Positions 60,468-64,000 of a DNA stretch of 64,000 nt are shown piece after piece; the stretch's first letter is position 1, and each line of letters starts with the position of its first letter. Origin of the DNA: Chryseobacterium sp. JJR-5R (GTDB taxonomy: Bacteria > Bacteroidota > Bacteroidia > Flavobacteriales > Weeksellaceae); assembly GCF_034047335.1 (NCBI RefSeq), contig NZ_CP139137.1, positions 868,001 through 932,000 of the forward strand, in the 5' to 3' direction. The notes beneath the pieces were generated by a model. It made no database searches and was not told where the DNA came from. It was given only the letters and a program-made list of their open reading frames with translations. Position numbers and translations under genes: made by a program.

Positions 60468-61901
60468 TTATTCTTCTTTCGATTTCATGTTTTTACCGTC
60501 TGAAATATGAAGCCTGCGGAACACAAGCCCGGAAATGATGGTCAATACTCCTACCGTTAGGAATGTATACCGGAACGCATTGTGGATTTCACCTCTTACC
60601 AGATCTGTGTTTTCAAATATTTTTAAGACAATAAGCCCGAATGCAATCCCAAACCCGATGGCAAGCTGCTGGTTAACGGAAATCAGCGAGTTCCCGCTGC
60701 TGGTCTGGAAGTTGCGGAGATCGGCAATGGAAATGGTGTTCATTGAAGTAAACTGGATGGAGTTGAAGAATCCCAGAACCGCAATAACCGGGATGAACCA
60801 ATACAGGGAAGTATGGATATCCGGAATGGCCAGAAGACAGATCAGGGTCCCGATGATAAAGGTATTGACCATCAGTGTCTGCCGGTAACCGAACAGGTTC
60901 AGGATCCTGATCACATAGGATTTCCCGAACATGGCGGTAAGGGCCATCGGCGCAATAATCCATCCGGAAGTAACGGCCGACTGTTTATAGGCAATCTGGA
61001 TCATCAGCGGCAGCAGTAACGGTACGGAACTGATCCCCAGTCTTGTCGCCAGGTTTCCGATGATCCCTACCCTGAAAGTCCTTACCTGAAATAAATTCAA
61101 CGGGAATATAGGGCTGTCATCCGTTTTGGCATGTTTGTAATAATAATACAGAAACAGGAACCCGAGAATGAAAACAATTAAAACCGGAGTAATGTTCTGG
61201 ATATTCCCGAAGAGTTCCAGGGCAATAGAAAGCAGGAGGGAAGCTGCCGCAAAGATTAAAAACCCTTTCAGGTCAAATTCTGCGCCGGCAGACCGGTAGT
61301 TCGGCATAAATTTAATCCCCAGGACAATCCCCATGATGCCGATGGGTATATTGATCAGGAAAATCCAGTGCCAGGAAAGATAGTCTACCATATAACCTCC
61401 CACCAGAGGCCCTAGGACAGGCCCGATAAGTGCAGGAATGATGGCAAAATTCATGGCTTTCAAAAGCTCATTTTTATCAAAAGTCTTGATCAGGGCCAAT
61501 TTCCCTACCGGTGTCATCAGGCTTCCGCCGACTCCCTGGATGACACGTGCGATTACCAGCTGCGTAAGGTTTTGGGAAAGTGCACAAAACACTGACCCGA
61601 GGCTGAAAAGGATCAAAGAGAAAATAAAAACTTTTTTTGTCCCGAAACGGTCTGCCAGGAATCCGCTTGCCGGCATAAAGACTGCCAGGGTAAGCACATA
61701 ACTGATGATAGCATTCTGCATGTTAAGCGGCGATTCGTTCAGATCCCTTGCAATGGAAGGCAGTGAAGTATTCAGGATGGTAGAATCCAGCATCTGCATA
61801 AAAATGGCCGTAGCAAGAATAAGCGGGAGTATTTTTTTTATCCGGTCAGGTGAGGGTTGTAATGATGGCTGCGGTTGGTGTGATGAAATTGTTTCTGACA
61901 T
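60468..61901 (-). CDS. DHA2-family MFS drug transporter
   Basis: 477 residues, about 14 hydrophobic helices. Near the N-terminus LDSTILNTSLPSIARDLN is the DHA2 family motif D1, and FLADRFGTKKVF the MFS loop 2-3 motif. RVIQGVGGSLMTPVGKL and GPVLGPLVGGYMVDYLSWHW (motif C) are classical for drug:H+ antiporters of the EmrB/QacA type. Proton-driven export of drugs or toxic compounds is likely. The substrate is not readable. No adaptor gene is adjacent. Confidence 0.93.
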   Translation of the reverse strand: MSETISSHQPQPSLQPSPDRIKKILPLILATAIFMQMLDSTILNTSLPSIARDLNESPLNMQNAIISYVLTLAVFMPASGFLADRFGTKKVFIFSLILFSLGSVFCALSQNLTQLVIARVIQGVGGSLMTPVGKLALIKTFDKNELLKAMNFAIIPALIGPVLGPLVGGYMVDYLSWHWIFLINIPIGIMGIVLGIKFMPNYRSAGAEFDLKGFLIFAAASLLLSIALELFGNIQNITPVLIVFILGFLFLYYYYKHAKTDDSPIFPLNLFQVRTFRVGIIGNLATRLGISSVPLLLPLMIQIAYKQSAVTSGWIIAPMALTAMFGKSYVIRILNLFGYRQTLMVNTFIIGTLICLLAIPDIHTSLYWFIPVIAVLGFFNSIQFTSMNTISIADLRNFQTSSGNSLISVNQQLAIGFGIAFGLIVLKIFENTDLVRGEIHNAFRYTFLTVGVLTIISGLVFRRLHISDGKNMKSKEE

Positions 61902-62015
61902 ATGCTTTTCGCCGGAGGCTGATACTCCGGATTTATTTAAGTTCAGGGAATACGATAACCGTTTCTTAAAAGCAATATTTATTCCTTTACCCCCGGAATG
62001 GGTATAAAAATAAAA

Positions 62016-62035
62016 TCCTGTGAATTTTCACAGGA
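62016..62035 (-). terminator. Terminator behind the exported hypothetical gene
   Basis: A 9-bp stem TCCTGTGAA / TTCACAGGA with minimal loop. On the minus strand a T-rich stretch follows. It starts 6 bp beyond the stop codon at 62042. Confidence 0.75.
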
Positions 62036-62041
62036 CTTATT

Positions 62042-62854
62042 TTATTTTCTCGGTTTTTCAACCCCTTTCCATTCGTCGCCGGCTTTTCGGTACTGGCTCA
62101 GCTCGAACTCTTTAAAATCTTTTGTTTTATATTCGATGTTATCCGTATTCTGCTCAAACGGCATGATGTAATAATAGTCTGCATCTGTTTTGTCCGTCTT
62201 GGTCCCTTTTTTTACGGAAGGTACATATTTCGTAAACTTGAATCCCGGAAGATACTGCTTCAGCCTTGTATAGAAGTATTTGTTTTCTTTCTCTTCAGGA
62301 ATGATGTCCACAATATTGAAATCGTCTTTCGCTTTATTGATCCACAGGTAATAGGTTTTGTCTTCTCCTGTATTCCTGTTCACTGAATTGAAGGCAAAAA
62401 GTTCTTTCGGAACCAGTTCCTTGATCTTTTCCGGGTCAACTTTTGTATAATATTCACCTTTCAGCGGGTCAACATACGTCTCCAGGTTGTACATCAGCAC
62501 GGAGTTGTTGTCCAGGTTTTTGTTTTTAAAATACTGGTTCAGGGATAATTCTGCCGTTTCTCTTAGCTCTTTTCCTCTTGCATCCAGTTTTTTAGTCAGG
62601 TTCTGGGGGTTCACTTTTTTTACAAATTCATATAAGACCTTTGGCTTTATATCTTTCAGGTGAGGATAGGTTTTCAGCTGCTCTGCTTTTACCAGCCAGT
62701 AGTACTGCTGATAAAAATCGTCTTTCTCAGCATCCTTCACACTTTTGTATGTCATTGCAAGTTTTTTGGAGCTGAGGTATTTGCCGAATTTCCCCTGTCC
62801 GAAAGCAAAAGTCATGGATAATAAAGCAAATAAGATCGTAATGTTTCTTCTCAT
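62042..62854 (-). CDS. Exported hypothetical protein
   Basis: 270 residues from the ATG at 62854, chosen because MRRNITILFALLSMTFAFGQ is a clean signal peptide. The frame is open for ten more codons upstream. The mature part is lysine/tyrosine rich with no recognised domain (FYQQYYWLVKAEQLKTYPHL; YYLWINKAKDDFNIVDIIPE; EFELSQYRKAGDEWKG). It should be periplasmic or outer-membrane associated. Single gene between its terminator and the asnB terminator. Function unknown. Confidence 0.75.
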   Translation of the reverse strand: MRRNITILFALLSMTFAFGQGKFGKYLSSKKLAMTYKSVKDAEKDDFYQQYYWLVKAEQLKTYPHLKDIKPKVLYEFVKKVNPQNLTKKLDARGKELRETAELSLNQYFKNKNLDNNSVLMYNLETYVDPLKGEYYTKVDPEKIKELVPKELFAFNSVNRNTGEDKTYYLWINKAKDDFNIVDIIPEEKENKYFYTRLKQYLPGFKFTKYVPSVKKGTKTDKTDADYYYIMPFEQNTDNIEYKTKDFKEFELSQYRKAGDEWKGVEKPRK

Positions 62855-62958
62855 TTTTTTATAATTGATATTTTCGTTTTCCAAATATAATTATTTATTA
62901 GATAATATTTTTGATTAACGGTTAAATTCTGACAATTATTAATGTTAATTCAAAAGAA

Positions 62959-62980
62959 AATCCTGTATCACTACAGGATT
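62959..62980 (-). terminator. Terminator of asnB
   Basis: A 9-bp perfect stem AATCCTGTA / TACAGGATT with loop tcac, followed on the minus strand by TTTTCTTTTG. Confidence 0.75.
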
Positions 62981-63061
62981 GATAAATTTCTTGTCACAGA
63001 GCGGATTGTAAAGTCCGAAATATATTTAAATATACTTCATTAGGCCATTTTCGTTGTATGG

Positions 63062-64000
63062 TTATCCTTCTTCACTGTAGGAGGTTTCATGTACTTTTAC
63101 GGCCCTTCCGCTTGGATCGTTCATATTTTTGAATGCTTCGTCCCATTCCAGGGCAATCGGTGTCGAGCAGGCTACCGAAGGTACCGAAGGCACGGTTGCT
63201 GCAGCGGTCTCGCTCGGGAAATGTTCCTCAAAAATAGTCCTGTACCGGTATTCTTCTTTATTCTGAGGGGTGTTTAGAGGGAACCTGAACTTCGCGCTGG
63301 CCATCATTTCATCGGTGACTTCTTTTTCAGCGACTTCCTTCAGCGTATCGATCCATGAGTAGCCGACACCATCCGAGAACTGCTCTTTCTGCCTCCAGGC
63401 AATAGACTCGGGAAGGAGGTCTTCAAAAGCTTTTCTCAGGACCCACTTCTCTATTTTCCCTTCCGCTTTGCTGATCATTTTATCTTTCGGGTTAAGGGTC
63501 ATTGCAATGTCCATAAATTCTTTGTCCAGAAAAGGGACGCGGCCTTCAATACCCCAGCTCATCAGCGCTTTATTGGCTCTCAGGCAGTCATAGAGATGCA
63601 ATTTTCCCAATTTCCTTACGGTTTCATCATGGAATTCTTTGGCATCCGGTGCTTTATGGAAATACAGGTATCCGCCGAACAGCTCATCTGCGCCTTCTCC
63701 GGAAAGCACCATTTTAATCCCCATGGATTTAATGACTCTCGCCAGAAGGTACATGGGCGTGGAGGCCCTTACCGTTGTCACATCATATGTTTCAAGGTGA
63801 TAAATGACATCGCGTACTGCATCCAGGCCTTCCTGAACGGTGAAGTTGACTTCATGGTGGACCGAGCCTATAAATTCCGCTGCTTTCCGGGCTGCTGCCA
63901 GATCCGGTGAACCCACTAACCCAACGGCGAAACTGTGCAGCCTCGGGTACCAGGCTTCCTGTGTGTCGCCGCTTTCCACCCTCTGCCGTGCGAATTTTGC
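63062..64000 (-). CDS. asnB: Asparagine synthetase B, C-terminal part (runs off right end)
   Basis: 313 residues remain, open to the window edge. The synthetase (ATP pyrophosphatase) domain is visible: FAVGLVGSPDLAAARKAAEF, MVLSGEGADELFGGYLYFHK, NKALMSWGIEGRVPFLDKEF, and EKWVLRKAFEDLLPESIAWR. The amidotransferase domain with catalytic Cys and the SGGLDS ATP loop are outside the window. The enzyme makes asparagine from aspartate, glutamine and ATP. The C-terminus ends with a short polar tail after the GDEAFKNM-like region. Confidence 0.93.
   Translation of the reverse strand, partial: AKFARQRVESGDTQEAWYPRLHSFAVGLVGSPDLAAARKAAEFIGSVHHEVNFTVQEGLDAVRDVIYHLETYDVTTVRASTPMYLLARVIKSMGIKMVLSGEGADELFGGYLYFHKAPDAKEFHDETVRKLGKLHLYDCLRANKALMSWGIEGRVPFLDKEFMDIAMTLNPKDKMISKAEGKIEKWVLRKAFEDLLPESIAWRQKEQFSDGVGYSWIDTLKEVAEKEVTDEMMASAKFRFPLNTPQNKEEYRYRTIFEEHFPSETAAATVPSVPSVACSTPIALEWDEAFKNMNDPSGRAVKVHETSYSEEG

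Noticed and set aside
1..64000. CRISPR array, prophage genes or insertion-sequence transposase
   Set aside because: No regularly spaced repeats, cas-like proteins, phage structural genes or transposase motifs were seen. The only mobile-type sequence is the small inverted-repeat element at 34912.

Overview
The window looks like a chromosomal segment of a Bacteroidota bacterium of the order Flavobacteriales, most likely Chryseobacterium or a close Weeksellaceae relative. The reasons are the gldKLMN operon of the type IX secretion system (T9SS), DUF4270, GLPGLI and T9SS-sorting-domain proteins, a split transketolase, and promoters of the Bacteroidota type (TTG / TAnnTTTG) instead of the proteobacterial type. 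Genes mostly lack strong Shine-Dalgarno sequences. This assignment rests on gene content only.

Layout. 1-13.2 kb is mostly conserved core: an end-truncated lipoprotein gene, an S4 RNA-binding protein, aroK, a tRNA Lys-Leu-Lys cluster, panC, a reduced glycogen-synthase-like protein, a DUF4270 lipoprotein, glmS, the T9SS motor/core operon gldK-gldL-gldM-gldN and an FAD oxidoreductase. 13.3-15.5 kb holds small envelope genes (SemiSWEET, META-domain and MliC-like lipoproteins). 15.6-21.4 kb is a tripartite RND efflux operon (adaptor, pump, outer-membrane factor), followed by a TPR/AraC-type membrane regulator.

23.7-37.7 kb is the accessory part. It has a DUF2723-type membrane glycosyltransferase, then a cassette of a coiled-coil exported protein, a small T9SS-sorting-domain protein and a 2190-residue SpvB/RHS polymorphic toxin. 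The variable C-terminus of the toxin carries an HExxH metallopeptidase motif. One base downstream lies a lipoprotein gene that is the obvious immunity candidate. Behind it come a frameshifted, truncated copy of an M20 peptidase gene, a small inverted-repeat (MITE/REPIN-like) element, two small orphan envelope genes that could be spare immunity genes, and the intact M20 peptidase. The glycosyltransferase and the toxin cassette share a 47-bp promoter module that resembles a class II CRP/FNR-type promoter. This suggests they are regulated together.

37.8-64 kb returns to core and ordinary genes: a hypothetical gene, tRNA-Ser, type I asparaginase, TrmH and RsmE RNA methyltransferases, tsaD and tamB in a very tight divergent pair, an Lrp/AsnC regulator, a GLPGLI protein, split transketolase, a DUF5700 metalloprotease-like protein, a sodium:solute symporter, a pirin / FMN reductase / OsmC / GNAT stress operon, a DUF4236 protein, a DHA2 drug transporter, an exported hypothetical protein and the C-terminal part of asnB running off the right end.

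The strongest candidates for new biology are the T9SS-associated RHS metallopeptidase toxin with its lipoprotein immunity gene, a possible in-trans sorting-domain partner, and the shared promoter module.
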